A stretch of DNA of 64,000 bases from [Mycobacterium] manitobense (GCF_025821665.1 NZ_JACKSJ010000254.1:31280-95279); one strand, 5' to 3'; shown: positions 43,934-52,754, numbered from the stretch's first letter. A program made the numbers and translations. Notes: generated from the letters alone by a model not told the origin.

Positions 43934-44243
43934 GACTTCCCCCTTCGCCCTGCACCAAATCCGTTGTCTCTGCACCGGAAAGGTACCGCGGCGCCCGGCC
44001 GCCGGCATCTCGAGAGCACACTTCCGATATTTGCTGCGCCCCCCGGTATCCGCAGCTTGTACACGCGGTGAACGACCGGAATTGCACGCCTACAGACCGG
44101 GATCGCGACGCCCCCCTGAACCTACTTGCCAGTAACCGGCACCGCCTCGCCGAGACCTCAGGTGCGGCGCTTAAACTGCCCGGGATAAGTTCTTAAAGAC
44201 GTTCTTAGAGACGCCAGCGCAAGGCGATCCAACAGGAGGCGAA
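43934..44243. other. Intergenic region between the secreted-protein gene and accA3
   Basis: About 310 bases without a supported gene. It holds the leader of the minus-strand secreted-protein gene and the accA3 promoter. The right end has a 12-base direct repeat at 44189-44212 and a strong AGGAGG ribosome site at 44234-44239 for accA3. No terminator is obvious. Confidence 0.55.
44189..44212 (+). repeat. Two tandem 12-bp repeats just upstream of accA3
   Basis: GTTCTTAAAGAC (44189-44200) is followed directly by GTTCTTAGAGAC (44201-44212), one mismatch in twelve. They lie 32 bases before the accA3 GTG, in or just after the promoter. Such phased direct repeats can bind a regulator, or be part of the untranslated leader. 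Confidence 0.6.
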
Positions 44244-46058
44244 GTGGCCAGTCACGCCAGCTCGAAGATCACGAAGGTGCTTGTAGCCAACCGCGGCGAG
44301 ATCGCGGTCCGGGTGATCCGAGCGGCGAAGGACTCCGGGCTGACCAGCGTGGCCGTCTACGCCGAACCAGACGCCGACGCCCCGCACGTCCGGCTCGCCG
44401 ACGAGGCGTTCGCCCTCGGCGGCCAGACCTCGGCCGAGTCCTACCTGGTCTTCGAGAAGCTGCTCGACGCGGCGCAGAAGTCCGGCGCCAACGCCGTCCA
44501 CCCCGGTTACGGCTTCCTCAGCGAGAACGCCGACTTCGCCCAGGCCGTGCTGGACGCCGGCCTGATCTGGATCGGCCCCAGCCCGCAGTCCATCCGCGAC
44601 CTCGGTGACAAGGTCACCGCCCGCCACATCGCCGCCCGCGCGCAGGCCCCGCTGGTGCCGGGCACCTCGGATCCGGTCAAGGACGCCGACGAGGTGGTGG
44701 CGTTCGCCGAGGAGTACGGCGTGCCGGTCGCGATCAAGGCGGCGTTCGGCGGCGGCGGCCGCGGCATGAAGGTGGCCCGCACCCTCGAGGAGATCCCCGA
44801 GCTGTACGACTCCGCGGTGCGCGAGGCCGTCTCGGCGTTCGGCCGCGGCGAGTGCTTCGTCGAGCGCTACCTGGACAAGCCCCGCCACGTCGAGGCCCAG
44901 GTCATCGCCGACACCCACGGCAACGTCGTCGTCGCGGGCACCAGGGACTGCTCACTGCAGCGCCGCTTCCAGAAGCTCGTCGAGGAGGCCCCCGCCCCCT
45001 TCCTCACCGACGCGCAGCGCAAGGAGATCCACGAGTCGGCCAAGCGCATCTGCAAGGAGGCCGGCTACTACGGCGCGGGCACGGTCGAGTACCTGGTCGG
45101 CCAGGACGGCCTCATCTCGTTCCTCGAGGTGAACACCCGCCTGCAGGTCGAGCACCCGGTCACCGAGGAGACCTCGGGCATCGACCTGGTCCGCCAGCAG
45201 TTCCGGATCGCCAACGGCGAGGCGCTCGACATCACCGAGGATCCGACGCCGCGCGGCCACTCGATCGAGTTCCGCATCAACGGCGAGGACGCCGGCCGCG
45301 GGTTCCTGCCCGCCCCCGGCCCGGTCAGCAAGTTCGAGGCGCCGCAGGGCCCCGGCATCCGGCTGGACTCCGGCGTGGAGACGGGCTCGGTGATCGGTGG
45401 CCAGTTCGACTCGATGCTGGCGAAGCTGATCGTCACCGGCGCAACCCGCCAGGAGGCGCTGGAGCGGTCGCGGCGCGCTCTCGACGAATTCACCGTCGAA
45501 GGTCTGGCCACCGTGATCCCGTTCCATCGCGCCGTGGTGTCCGATCCCGCGTTCATCGGCGACGAGAACGGTTTCACCGTGCACACCCGCTGGATCGAGA
45601 CCGAGTGGGACAACAAGGTCGAGCCCTTCACCGGCGGCGATCCGATCGAGGAAGAGGACACCATCCCGCGGCAGACCGTCGTGGTCGAGGTCGGCGGTCG
45701 CCGGCTGGAGGTGTCGCTGCCCGGCGACCTCGCACTGGGCAACGGCGGCTCGGTCGGCGGCGCCAGCGGTGTCGTCAGGAAGAAGCCCAAGCCGCGTAAG
45801 CGCGGCGCGGCCGGTGGGGCTGCCGCCTCGGGCGACTCCGTCACCGCGCCGATGCAGGGCACCGTGGTGAAGGTGGCCGTCGAGGAGGGTCAGCAGGTCT
45901 CGGCCGGCGACCTCGTCGTGGTGCTCGAGGCCATGAAGATGGAGAACCCGGTCACCGCGCACAAGGACGGCACGATCACCGGCCTCGCGGTCGAGGCCGG
46001 TGCCGCCGTCACGCAGGGCACCGTCCTCGCCGAGATCAAGGACGCCGGCGCCGAGTAG
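44244..46058 (+). CDS. accA3: Acyl-CoA carboxylase alpha subunit (biotin carboxylase and biotin carrier)
   Basis: The 604-residue alpha subunit shared by the AccD4/AccD5/AccD6 carboxylases. It has the biotin carboxylase domain (about 8-455) with KVLVANRGEIAVRV, the ATP-grasp glycine loop FGGGGRGMKV and EVNTRLQVEHPVTE, and the C-terminal carrier domain with EAMKMENP, where Lys565 is biotinylated by BirA. GTG 44244 has a strong AGGAGG site. It is monocistronic; the downstream hydrolase is convergent, three bases away. Confidence 0.97.
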   Translation: MASHASSKITKVLVANRGEIAVRVIRAAKDSGLTSVAVYAEPDADAPHVRLADEAFALGGQTSAESYLVFEKLLDAAQKSGANAVHPGYGFLSENADFAQAVLDAGLIWIGPSPQSIRDLGDKVTARHIAARAQAPLVPGTSDPVKDADEVVAFAEEYGVPVAIKAAFGGGGRGMKVARTLEEIPELYDSAVREAVSAFGRGECFVERYLDKPRHVEAQVIADTHGNVVVAGTRDCSLQRRFQKLVEEAPAPFLTDAQRKEIHESAKRICKEAGYYGAGTVEYLVGQDGLISFLEVNTRLQVEHPVTEETSGIDLVRQQFRIANGEALDITEDPTPRGHSIEFRINGEDAGRGFLPAPGPVSKFEAPQGPGIRLDSGVETGSVIGGQFDSMLAKLIVTGATRQEALERSRRALDEFTVEGLATVIPFHRAVVSDPAFIGDENGFTVHTRWIETEWDNKVEPFTGGDPIEEEDTIPRQTVVVEVGGRRLEVSLPGDLALGNGGSVGGASGVVRKKPKPRKRGAAGGAAASGDSVTAPMQGTVVKVAVEEGQQVSAGDLVVVLEAMKMENPVTAHKDGTITGLAVEAGAAVTQGTVLAEIKDAGAE

Positions 46059-46061
46059 CCG

Positions 46062-46886
46062 TCAGGACCGGATGAACTCCAGCAGGTCGGCATTGATGGT
46101 GTCGGCCTGCGTGGTGGGCATGCCGTGCGGGAAGCCCTCATAGGTCTTCAGCGTCGCGTTGGCCAGCAGTTCCGCTGAGCGCGGCCCGGAGTTCTCGTAC
46201 GGCACGATCTGGTCGTCGTCGCCGTGCATCACGAGCACCGGCAGCTGGATCTTCTTCAGGTCCTCGGTGAAATCCGTCTGCGAGAACGCCACGATCCCGT
46301 CGTAGTGGGCCTTCGCGCCGCCCATCATCCCCTGCCGCCACCAGTTGGCGATGATCGCCTCACTCGGCTCGACCCCGTCCCGGTTGAACCCGTAGAACGG
46401 ACCCGACGGCAGCGCGCGGTAGAACTCCGAGCGGTTGGCCGCGAGCTGGGCCTGCAGGCCGTCGAAGACGTCCTTGGGCAGGCCGCCCGGGTTGGCGTCG
46501 GTCTTCACCATCAGCGGCGGGACGGCGCTGATCAGCACGGCCTTCGCCGCGCGGTCCTCGCCGTGGCGGGCCAGGTAGTGCGCCACCTCTCCCCCGCCCG
46601 TCGAATGACCGACGTGCACGGCGTCGCGCAGGTCGAGGTGATCGACGACGGCCTTCAGGTCGTCGGCGTAGTGGTCCATGTCGTGGCCGTCGCCGGTCTG
46701 CGTCGAGCGGCCGTGGCCGCGACGGTCGTGGGCGACGACGCGGTAGCCCTGCGCGAGGAAGAACAGCAGCTGGGTGTCCCAGTCGTCCGACGAGAGCGGC
46801 CAGCCGTGACTGAACACGATGGGCTGGCCCGACCCCCAGTCCTTGAAGTGGATGTCGACACCGTCGTTGCTCGTGATGAAAGGCAT
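46062..46886 (-). CDS. Alpha/beta hydrolase (cofactor-free chloroperoxidase type)
   Basis: A 274-residue alpha/beta hydrolase with the oxyanion region SHGWPLSSDDW, the nucleophile elbow GHSTGGGE (Ser98), an acidic residue in VMHGDDDQIVP and the catalytic His in FPHGMP near 258. It is full length and looks active. The family includes esterases called non-heme chloroperoxidases; the natural substrate is unknown. It is convergent with accA3 and divergent from the small GNAT-like gene. Confidence 0.9.
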   Translation of the reverse strand: MPFITSNDGVDIHFKDWGSGQPIVFSHGWPLSSDDWDTQLLFFLAQGYRVVAHDRRGHGRSTQTGDGHDMDHYADDLKAVVDHLDLRDAVHVGHSTGGGEVAHYLARHGEDRAAKAVLISAVPPLMVKTDANPGGLPKDVFDGLQAQLAANRSEFYRALPSGPFYGFNRDGVEPSEAIIANWWRQGMMGGAKAHYDGIVAFSQTDFTEDLKKIQLPVLVMHGDDDQIVPYENSGPRSAELLANATLKTYEGFPHGMPTTQADTINADLLEFIRS

Positions 46887-46928
46887 CGGCTCATGCTACG
46901 CAGCGGACGCGAACGTTACAGTGCGCGG

Positions 46929-47246
46929 ATGGAACCGATCGAGATCAACGCCGGCAGTTGGTATCTGCGCGCTCTGCGGGCCGACGATCGCATCGACGAC
47001 CGGCCCTCGCTGGCGGAACTGGGCGAGACTGACCAGGACTACGTCGCACGCGCCGCGGCCGGTTGGGCCGCCGACGTCCGCTACACGTGGGCGGTGGCCG
47101 AGCCAACCACCGGCGAACTGCTCGCCGAGGTCGCGCTGACGCCGGGCACCGGGTCCGTCTCGCAGCGTGCCCGGCCGGGCCATGCCGAGGCGGCCAGGAG
47201 CGCGGCCGACGCCGTGCGCCGCTTCGCCGCCTCGCTGGGCGGCTAG
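46929..47246 (+). CDS. Small GNAT-like protein of unknown function
   Basis: A 105-residue protein. The segment WYLRALRADDRIDDRPSL and the later YTWAVAEPTTGELLAEVAL resemble the first strands of a GNAT acetyltransferase, but the acetyl-CoA loop (Q/RxxGxG/A) is absent, so it is probably not an active enzyme, or is a fragment of one. ATG 46929 follows the divergent hydrolase gene after 42 bases. It ends directly at the convergent nucleotidyltransferase. Confidence 0.65.
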   Translation: MEPIEINAGSWYLRALRADDRIDDRPSLAELGETDQDYVARAAAGWAADVRYTWAVAEPTTGELLAEVALTPGTGSVSQRARPGHAEAARSAADAVRRFAASLGG

Positions 47247-47783
47247 TCAGCGCTCGTCGATGTCGGCGCCGGTGGCCAGATCGGCGCACTCCACCGTCAC
47301 CACGTCGGCGCGCGAGCGCAGGAACGGGCCGGCTCCGCGATCGCCGACGAGACTCTGCTGCAGCTGCGGCCAGTGTCGCCGGTGCACCACGACGGGGTGA
47401 CCGGGTCGGCCGTCGTACACCGCGCGCGCCAGGCCCGACCGCGACCCGAGCGCGGCGGACAGCACCCGCCGCACCACGTCGGCGCCGACGTCGGGGGTGT
47501 CGACGGTGTGCAGCACCGCCAGATCCGCCGATCCGATCGCCGCGATACCCGCCCGCACCGACGCGCTCATGCCGTCCGCCCAGTCGGAGGCGATCACGGC
47601 CCGCGCGGGCTGCGGCACCTCCACCAGCGCCGCACCCAGAACCACCACCACGTCGCCGCATCCGCCCTCAGCCAGCGCGGTCACGGCCTTCTGCAGCCAT
47701 TCACCCTGCGCGGCAGTGACTTTCGGCATCCCGTAGCGGATGCCGGCTCCGGCGGCCAGCACCACACCCGCGGCATTCGGCAT
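47247..47783 (-). CDS. MobA/MocA-like nucleotidyltransferase
   Basis: A 178-residue protein with LAAGAGIRYGMPK near 8-20, the signature LA(G/A)GxxxRxGxxK of molybdenum-cofactor nucleotidyltransferases, and HTVDTPDVG for metal binding. MocA-type enzymes convert molybdopterin to its cytosine dinucleotide for xanthine-dehydrogenase-type enzymes, such as the one at 58-62 kb. It is divergent from the uricase genes, with nine bases between starts. Specificity for CTP or GTP is not certain. Confidence 0.8.
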   Translation of the reverse strand: MPNAAGVVLAAGAGIRYGMPKVTAAQGEWLQKAVTALAEGGCGDVVVVLGAALVEVPQPARAVIASDWADGMSASVRAGIAAIGSADLAVLHTVDTPDVGADVVRRVLSAALGSRSGLARAVYDGRPGHPVVVHRRHWPQLQQSLVGDRGAGPFLRSRADVVTVECADLATGADIDER

Positions 47784-47792
47784 GCGAACAGT

Positions 47793-48323
47793 GTGAACCT
47801 GGCCGATCCTGGAACGGTGGCACCCCCGCCGAGCGCCGGGCTGGCCGAGTTCAACGGCCTGCCCGGACCACAACGCGTGCGACTGCTGACCGGCGTCTGC
47901 GCCTCCGCGGTGTGGGCGGAGCAGGTGGCGGCAGGCGCGCCGTACCCCGACGTGGACGCGCTGCTCGACGGCGCCGACCGGGTGCTGGGCGAGCTGCCCG
48001 AGGTCGAGATCGACGCGGCGCTGGCCGGGCATCCCCGCATCGGCGGCCGGGCGGACAACGCCGCCTCGGCGCGCGAGCAGGCCGGCGTGCTGGCCGCGGG
48101 CGACGACGTGCGCGCGGAGCTCGCCGCGAAGAACCAGGCATACGAACGCCGGTTCGGGCACGTGTACCTGGTGTGTGCGAGCGGCCGGTCGGCCGAGGAG
48201 CTGCTGGCGGTGCTCACCGACCGGTTGACCAACGACGCGACCACGGAGCGGCGGGTGCTGCGCAAGGAGCTGGCCGAGATCAACCGGCTGAGACTTCGGC
48301 GGCTCGTCGGCGTGCAAAGGTGA
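47793..48323 (+). CDS. uraD: OHCU decarboxylase (uric acid degradation)
   Basis: Converts 2-oxo-4-hydroxy-4-carboxy-5-ureidoimidazoline to S-allantoin, the last of the three uricase-pathway steps. The 176-residue protein has the family His-Pro motif AGHPRIGGRA and FGHVYLVCASGRSAEELL (core FGHVYLVCASG). GTG 47793 or 47817 could be the start. It is followed by uraH and uricase, four and three bases apart, so the three form an operon. Confidence 0.92.
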   Translation: MNLADPGTVAPPPSAGLAEFNGLPGPQRVRLLTGVCASAVWAEQVAAGAPYPDVDALLDGADRVLGELPEVEIDAALAGHPRIGGRADNAASAREQAGVLAAGDDVRAELAAKNQAYERRFGHVYLVCASGRSAEELLAVLTDRLTNDATTERRVLRKELAEINRLRLRRLVGVQR

Positions 48324-48327
48324 GCCC

Positions 48328-48648
48328 ATGAGCCTGTCCACCCATGTCCTCGATGCGACCACCGGCAGGCCCGCGACAGGCGTGCCGGTCACCCTCACCG
48401 ACGCAGGCGGCGCAGTGCTCGCGTCGCAGACCACCGACGACGACGGCCGCATCGCCGGCCTCGCCGATCGCCTCGAGGCGGGGATCTACCGGTTGCGCTT
48501 CGACACCGCAACGTATTTCGCGGCCGCACAGGTGACCGGCTTCTACCCCGAGATCGTGGTGGCCTTCGAGGTCACCGACGCCGCGGCCAAATATCACGTG
48601 CCGGTGCTGCTGTCCCCCTACGCCTATTCGACCTATCGAGGGAGTTGA
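48328..48648 (+). CDS. uraH: 5-hydroxyisourate hydrolase (transthyretin-like)
   Basis: Hydrolyses 5-hydroxyisourate, the product of uricase, to OHCU. The 106-residue protein has the N-terminal SLSTHVLDATTGRPA with catalytic His, an Arg in the central strand region and the diagnostic C-terminal tetrapeptide YRGS. It lies between uraD and uricase. Confidence 0.95.
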   Translation: MSLSTHVLDATTGRPATGVPVTLTDAGGAVLASQTTDDDGRIAGLADRLEAGIYRLRFDTATYFAAAQVTGFYPEIVVAFEVTDAAAKYHVPVLLSPYAYSTYRGS

Positions 48649-48651
48649 GCC

Positions 48652-49566
48652 GTGTCCGGCATCATCCTGGGCGACAACCAGTACGGCAAGGCCGAGAACC
48701 GGGTCGTGCGCATCTACCGCGACACTCCGCGCCACGAGATCCACGACGTCAACGTCTCGACCTGCCTGCGGGGGGACTTCAGCGCCGCACATCTGATCGG
48801 CGACCAGTCCGATGTGCTGCCGACCGACACCCAGAAGCAGACCGTCTACGCGTTCGCCAAGGAGAAGGGCATCACCTCGATCGAGGACTACGGTCTGGAC
48901 CTGGCGCGCCACTTCGTGGCCGAGATCGCCCCGGTCACGGGTGCCCGCATCGAGATCGAGCAGTACGCGTGGCGGCGGGTGACGGTCGACGGCCGCGAGC
49001 ACGACCACACCTGGGTGCGAGCCGGCGAGGAGGTCCGCACGGCCGCGGTCACGGTCTCCGGTGACGGCGACCGGGCCGGCGAGTGGGTGGTCGGCGGCCT
49101 CAAGGACCTCGTCCTGCTCAAGTCGACGGGGTCGGAGTTCGCCGGGTTCCTCACCGACCCGTACACCGTGCTGGAGCCCACCCACGACCGCGTGATGGCC
49201 ACCTCGCTGGTCGCACAGTGGCGGTTCGCGGGGACGGCCGGGATCGACTGGGACGCCGTCTATGCCGGCGTGAAGTCCCACCTGCTGACCCAGTTCGCCA
49301 CCGTCCGGTCGCTGGCGCTGCAGCAGACGCTCTACGAGATGGGCCGTGCGGTTCTCGAACACCATCCCGAGATCGTCGAAGTGCGCATGTCCGCCCCCAA
49401 CAAGCACCATTTCGCCTACGACCTGTCGCCGTTCGGCCTCACCAACGACAACGAGGTGTTCCACGCCGACGACCGGCCCTACGGGTTGATCCAGGCCACG
49501 GTGACCCGTGCCGACGCGCCGCCCCCCGGGCCCGCCTGGGACCCGCAGCGCGGCTGGCTGAGCTGA
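48652..49566 (+). CDS. pucL: Uricase (urate oxidase)
   Basis: Cofactor-free oxidation of urate to 5-hydroxyisourate. The 304-residue protein has two T-fold domains with GKAENRVVRIYRD near the N-terminus, the conserved Thr in LPTDTQKQTVYAFAKE (core TDTQKQT) and the C-terminal NKHHFAYDLSPFG and NDNEVFHADDRPYG. GTG 48652 follows uraH after three bases. With the dehydrogenase genes at 58-62 kb, the window encodes a path from hypoxanthine/xanthine to allantoin. Confidence 0.95.
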   Translation: MSGIILGDNQYGKAENRVVRIYRDTPRHEIHDVNVSTCLRGDFSAAHLIGDQSDVLPTDTQKQTVYAFAKEKGITSIEDYGLDLARHFVAEIAPVTGARIEIEQYAWRRVTVDGREHDHTWVRAGEEVRTAAVTVSGDGDRAGEWVVGGLKDLVLLKSTGSEFAGFLTDPYTVLEPTHDRVMATSLVAQWRFAGTAGIDWDAVYAGVKSHLLTQFATVRSLALQQTLYEMGRAVLEHHPEIVEVRMSAPNKHHFAYDLSPFGLTNDNEVFHADDRPYGLIQATVTRADAPPPGPAWDPQRGWLS

Positions 49567-49646
49567 ACCGCCGAGCTGCTGAGACATCGCTGAGCATTCG
49601 GTGAATCGATTGTCCAAGGCGCGAGTACCGGCGTAGGGTCAGGCCA

Positions 49647-49671
49647 GGTTGAGTTCACAGCCAGCTGGATA
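49647..49671 (+). promoter_or_regulatory. Possible SigF-type promoter of the STAS gene
   Basis: GGTT (49647-49650), 16 bases, then GGATA (49667-49671) resembles the mycobacterial SigF pattern GGTT(T)-N16-GGGTA with one mismatch in the -10. It lies about 115 bases before the STAS gene start and next to sigF. The rest of the 218-base gap after uricase shows nothing else I can support. Confidence 0.35.
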
Positions 49672-49784
49672 CGTCATCGGCGCGGCCGAATCTCGACCGT
49701 GACGCTGAAGGCTTTGAGGACGCAGGGCCCGATCAAGTGACGTGACTCAGCGCGAACCGCGCACACCCATCCACGGGAGTCACA

Positions 49785-50240
49785 ATGTCATCATCACTTT
49801 CTTCTTCGTCGTCACCCACGTCGCCGCCGGATGCGGGCCGGGCGGACGAGCACACCAGTCATGGCGCCACCTTCGGCACCCGGTGGCCAGAGCCCAACTG
49901 CGTCCTGATCACCGCCCGCGGTGACCTCGACGCCGCGAACTCGAACGACTTCGTCGACTGGGCACTGCAGCACTCCGACCGGGCCTCGCGGCTGGTGCTG
50001 GACCTGTCGGGTGTCGAGTTCTTCGGCACCGCAGCGTTTTCGGCGCTCCACACGTTCAACGTGCGGTGCGCTGGCGCCCGCGCCGATTGGCTGATGGTGC
50101 CCGGACCTGCCGTGCTGCGCCTGCTGCGGATCTGCGACCCGGACGCCATGTTCCCACTGTGCGCCGACGTCGACTCCGCGCTGGCCTGGATGCGGGGCGA
50201 AACGCCCCGGCTACTGCAGTTGGTCGCGGAGCCGCGTTAG
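49785..50240 (+). CDS. STAS-domain anti-sigma-factor antagonist
   Basis: A 151-residue protein: a Ser-rich N-terminal tail (1-20), then a STAS domain with VLITARGDLDAANS and VLDLSGVEFFGTAAFSAL. The usual phospho-acceptor in the loop (DSSG) reads FGTAAF here, leaving a Thr instead of Ser. Such proteins bind an anti-sigma factor and free the sigma. Standing beside sigF-rsbW, it probably acts on RsbW or a related kinase. It is convergent with sigF and overlaps its end by 30 bases. Confidence 0.85.
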   Translation: MSSSLSSSSSPTSPPDAGRADEHTSHGATFGTRWPEPNCVLITARGDLDAANSNDFVDWALQHSDRASRLVLDLSGVEFFGTAAFSALHTFNVRCAGARADWLMVPGPAVLRLLRICDPDAMFPLCADVDSALAWMRGETPRLLQLVAEPR

Positions 50241-51002
50241 CGACTTCGCGAGCAGCCGCGACACGTGCATCTGTGAGATGCCGACCCGTTCGGCGATCTG
50301 AGTCTGGGTGAGCGACTCGAAGAACCGCAACAGCAGCACGGTGCGTTCGCGCTCCGGCAGCGCGGCCAGCAGCGGCCGCAGCGCCTCACGGTTCTCGATC
50401 TGATCGAGACCCAGGTCCACGTCGCCGAGCGTGTCGGCGATCGCAGGTGCATCCTCGTTGCCGCTGTTGCCGCCGCTGTCGATGGACAGGGTGTTGTAGG
50501 AACTGCCTGCGACGAGACCCTCGACCACTTCGTCGCGGTCCATCCCGAGTTCCTCGGCCAGTTCTGACGCGGTCGGCGCGCGGCCAAGCCGCTGGGACAA
50601 CTCCGCGGTGGCTGCGCCGAGCCGCAGATGCAGTTCCTTGAGCCGCCGGGGGACCTTCACCGACCAGCTGTTGTCGCGGAAGTGCCTGCGCACCTCGCCC
50701 ATGATGGTGGGCACGGCGAACGACACGAAGTCCGATCCGGCGTCGACGTCGAACCGGATGACCGCGTTCACCAGGCCCACCCGGGCCACCTGGACCAGGT
50801 CGTCGCGCGGCTCGCCACGGCCGTCGAACCGGCGGGCGATGTGGTCGGCGAGTGGCAGGCATCGTTCCACGATGCGGTCTCGATGCCGCTGGAACTGCGC
50901 GGAACCCTCCGGCAGCCCCTGGAGTTCGCGGAACATCGCTGCCACATCCGCGTATTCGGAGTTCGATCGAGACGACGAACCCTTCGACGAGGATCGAGTC
51001 AC
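50211..51002 (-). CDS. sigF: RNA polymerase sigma factor SigF
   Basis: Stress and stationary-phase sigma factor of the SigB/SigF/SigG type. The 263-residue protein has regions 2 (GEPRDDLVQVARVGLVNAV core DDLVQVARVGL), 2.4/3.0 (FVSFAVPTIMGEVRRHFRD core FAVPTIMGEVRRHFRD), 3 (GRAPTASELAEELG) and 4 (ERERTVLLLRFFE and TQTQIAERVGISQMHVSRLL core). GTG 51002 overlaps the rsbW stop by four bases. It is controlled by RsbW binding and by its own promoter upstream of rsbW. Confidence 0.97.
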   Translation of the reverse strand: MTRSSSKGSSSRSNSEYADVAAMFRELQGLPEGSAQFQRHRDRIVERCLPLADHIARRFDGRGEPRDDLVQVARVGLVNAVIRFDVDAGSDFVSFAVPTIMGEVRRHFRDNSWSVKVPRRLKELHLRLGAATAELSQRLGRAPTASELAEELGMDRDEVVEGLVAGSSYNTLSIDSGGNSGNEDAPAIADTLGDVDLGLDQIENREALRPLLAALPERERTVLLLRFFESLTQTQIAERVGISQMHVSRLLAKSLTRLRDQLQ

Positions 51003-51436
51003 CGCAGTGAGCTCGCTCTCCTCGTGGTCATCGAGATCCCGAAGATCTGTCCGTCCGCCGCTTCATTACCGTTCTGCTGGAAGGTCTGCACGTCGTCGGT
51101 CAACGAGCTGAGCACGTGCCAGCTGAAACTGCCCTGGGCGAGCACGTCGGTGGTCTGACAAGTGGTGGATGCGTCGACGACGACCTCGGTGTCGCGCGGG
51201 TGGACGGCGACCACCAGCGTCGAGTCGGGCACCGCGGAGCGGATCAGCCGGGTACACGCCTCGTCGACCGCGAGGCGCAGGTCGGCGACGGCGTCGAAGT
51301 CGAGGTCTTCGAACGTGCCGACCGCGGCGACCAGGGTGCGCAGCACGGCCAGATTCTCCAGCTTGGCGGCCACCCGCAGTTCGACCGACCGGTCGGCGCT
51401 GAGGTGCCCGTCGTCTGGAATGTCCGAATCCACCAT
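50999..51436 (-). CDS. rsbW: Anti-sigma-F factor RsbW (UsfX)
   Basis: A 145-residue serine-kinase-fold anti-sigma factor that holds SigF inactive. It shows FEDLDFDAVADLRLAVDEACTRLI (core VADLRLAVDEAC), the N-box region of GHKL ATPases, and GSFSWHVLSSLTDDVQTF (core SFSWHVLSSL). ATG 51436 has GGGAGG upstream. It is coupled to sigF (Rv3287c-Rv3286c). A SigF-type promoter lies 29 bases before the start. Confidence 0.95.
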   Translation of the reverse strand: MVDSDIPDDGHLSADRSVELRVAAKLENLAVLRTLVAAVGTFEDLDFDAVADLRLAVDEACTRLIRSAVPDSTLVVAVHPRDTEVVVDASTTCQTTDVLAQGSFSWHVLSSLTDDVQTFQQNGNEAADGQIFGISMTTRRASSLR

Positions 51437-51465
51437 CTGACCTCCCGGCAACATCGAAGCGAGAC

Positions 51466-51491
51466 TACCCCAGGACGAATCCCAGCTAACC
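51466..51491 (-). promoter_or_regulatory. SigF-dependent promoter of rsbW-sigF
   Basis: On the minus strand GGTTA (51491-51487), 16 bases, then GGGTA (51470-51466) matches the SigF promoter pattern. Transcription would begin near 51459, with a short leader to the rsbW ATG at 51436. This is the autoregulatory site known for the usfX-sigF operon in other mycobacteria. Confidence 0.75.
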
Positions 51492-51675
51492 ACCGGCGGC
51501 CCGGGATCCCGCGAAAACACACGTGTGACCGGTGATTCGACCGGGTAACTGCAACGCATGCCAGCCGCCGTCCGGGACTTGCGATGACACCGACACTCTG
51601 TGCGCCGTCCCTGTCCTCACCATGGTCCACGTCCAGTACCCCGGCGTCGGCCGGCGCCAAACACAGGAACCCCAC

Positions 51676-52695
51676 ATGCGTCTTCGCCGCAGCGTAGTCA
51701 CCGGGCCCGGACTGCGCCGGGTCCGCCGGGGCAAGGGCTTCTCCTACACCGACAACGAGGGCCGGCCGATCACCGACAAGAAGACGCTCGAACGCATCAA
51801 CGACCTCGTCATCCCGCCGGCGTGGAAGAAGGTGTGGATCTCACCGCACGCGAACGGTCACATCCAGGCGCTCGGGGTCGACGTGGCGGGGCGCAAGCAG
51901 TACCTCTACCACCAGCAGTGGCAGGAGGAGCGCAACGAGGAGAAGTTCGACCGGGTGCTGGAGATGTCCAAGGGGCTGCCGGACATGCGCCGCCAGATCG
52001 CGGCCGACCTGCGGGGCCGCGGCCTGGAGCGCGACCGGGTGCTGGCGCTGGCCCTGCACCTGCTCGACCTCGGATACTTCCGCGCCGGTGGTGAGCAGTA
52101 CGCCTTGGAGAACAACTCGTTCGGCATCGCCACCCTGCTGTGCGAACACGTCACCGTGCAACGGGACGCGGTCGCGTTCGACTTCCCCGCCAAGAGCGGA
52201 GTGCGCCGGACGCGGGTGATCGACGACCCCGAGGTGGTGCGTTCGGTGCGCGCGCTGATGCGCAGGCCGGAGCGCACCGATCGGCTGCTGGTGTGCCGGA
52301 ACACTGCGGGCTGGCGCGACATCCACGCCGACGACCTCAACGCCCGGTTCAAGGAACTGGTCGGCGCCGAGTTCAGCGTGAAGGACCTGCGGACCTGGCA
52401 CGGCACCGTGCTGGCAGCGGCGGCCTTCGTCGACGCCGACCCACCCGTCAACGAGAAGGTGATCAAACGGGTGGAATCGGCGGTGATGAAGGAGGTTTCG
52501 GAGGAACTGGGCAACACCCCGGCGGTGGCGCGGGCGTCCTACGTCGACCCGCGGGTGCTGAAGGCCTACGAGGGCGGCACCACCATCGCGCCCGCCGTGC
52601 GGCGCGCCGACCGCACCCGCCGAGCCGACGAGAAGCAGGCCATCATCGAGCGCGCAACCGCGAAGATGATCCGCAAGGTCGCCAGAAGTCAGTAG
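51676..52695 (+). CDS. DNA topoisomerase IB (poxvirus/eukaryote type)
   Basis: Relaxes supercoiled DNA through a 3'-phosphotyrosine intermediate. The 339-residue protein has the small N-terminal domain (GFSYTDNEGRPI, PPAWKKVWI) and the catalytic C-terminal domain with Arg in GVRRTRVIDD, KDLRTWHGT, and the nucleophile Tyr289 in ARASYVDPR. All catalytic residues of the poxvirus-type enzymes are present. ATG 51676 starts the conserved region. It is divergent from rsbW with about 240 bases between. Confidence 0.93.
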   Translation: MRLRRSVVTGPGLRRVRRGKGFSYTDNEGRPITDKKTLERINDLVIPPAWKKVWISPHANGHIQALGVDVAGRKQYLYHQQWQEERNEEKFDRVLEMSKGLPDMRRQIAADLRGRGLERDRVLALALHLLDLGYFRAGGEQYALENNSFGIATLLCEHVTVQRDAVAFDFPAKSGVRRTRVIDDPEVVRSVRALMRRPERTDRLLVCRNTAGWRDIHADDLNARFKELVGAEFSVKDLRTWHGTVLAAAAFVDADPPVNEKVIKRVESAVMKEVSEELGNTPAVARASYVDPRVLKAYEGGTTIAPAVRRADRTRRADEKQAIIERATAKMIRKVARSQ

Positions 52696-52754
52696 CCCGC
52701 GGCTGCGGGGTCGTGGAACACCGCGTTGATTCCAAGGAGACGCACGCGAGCTCC

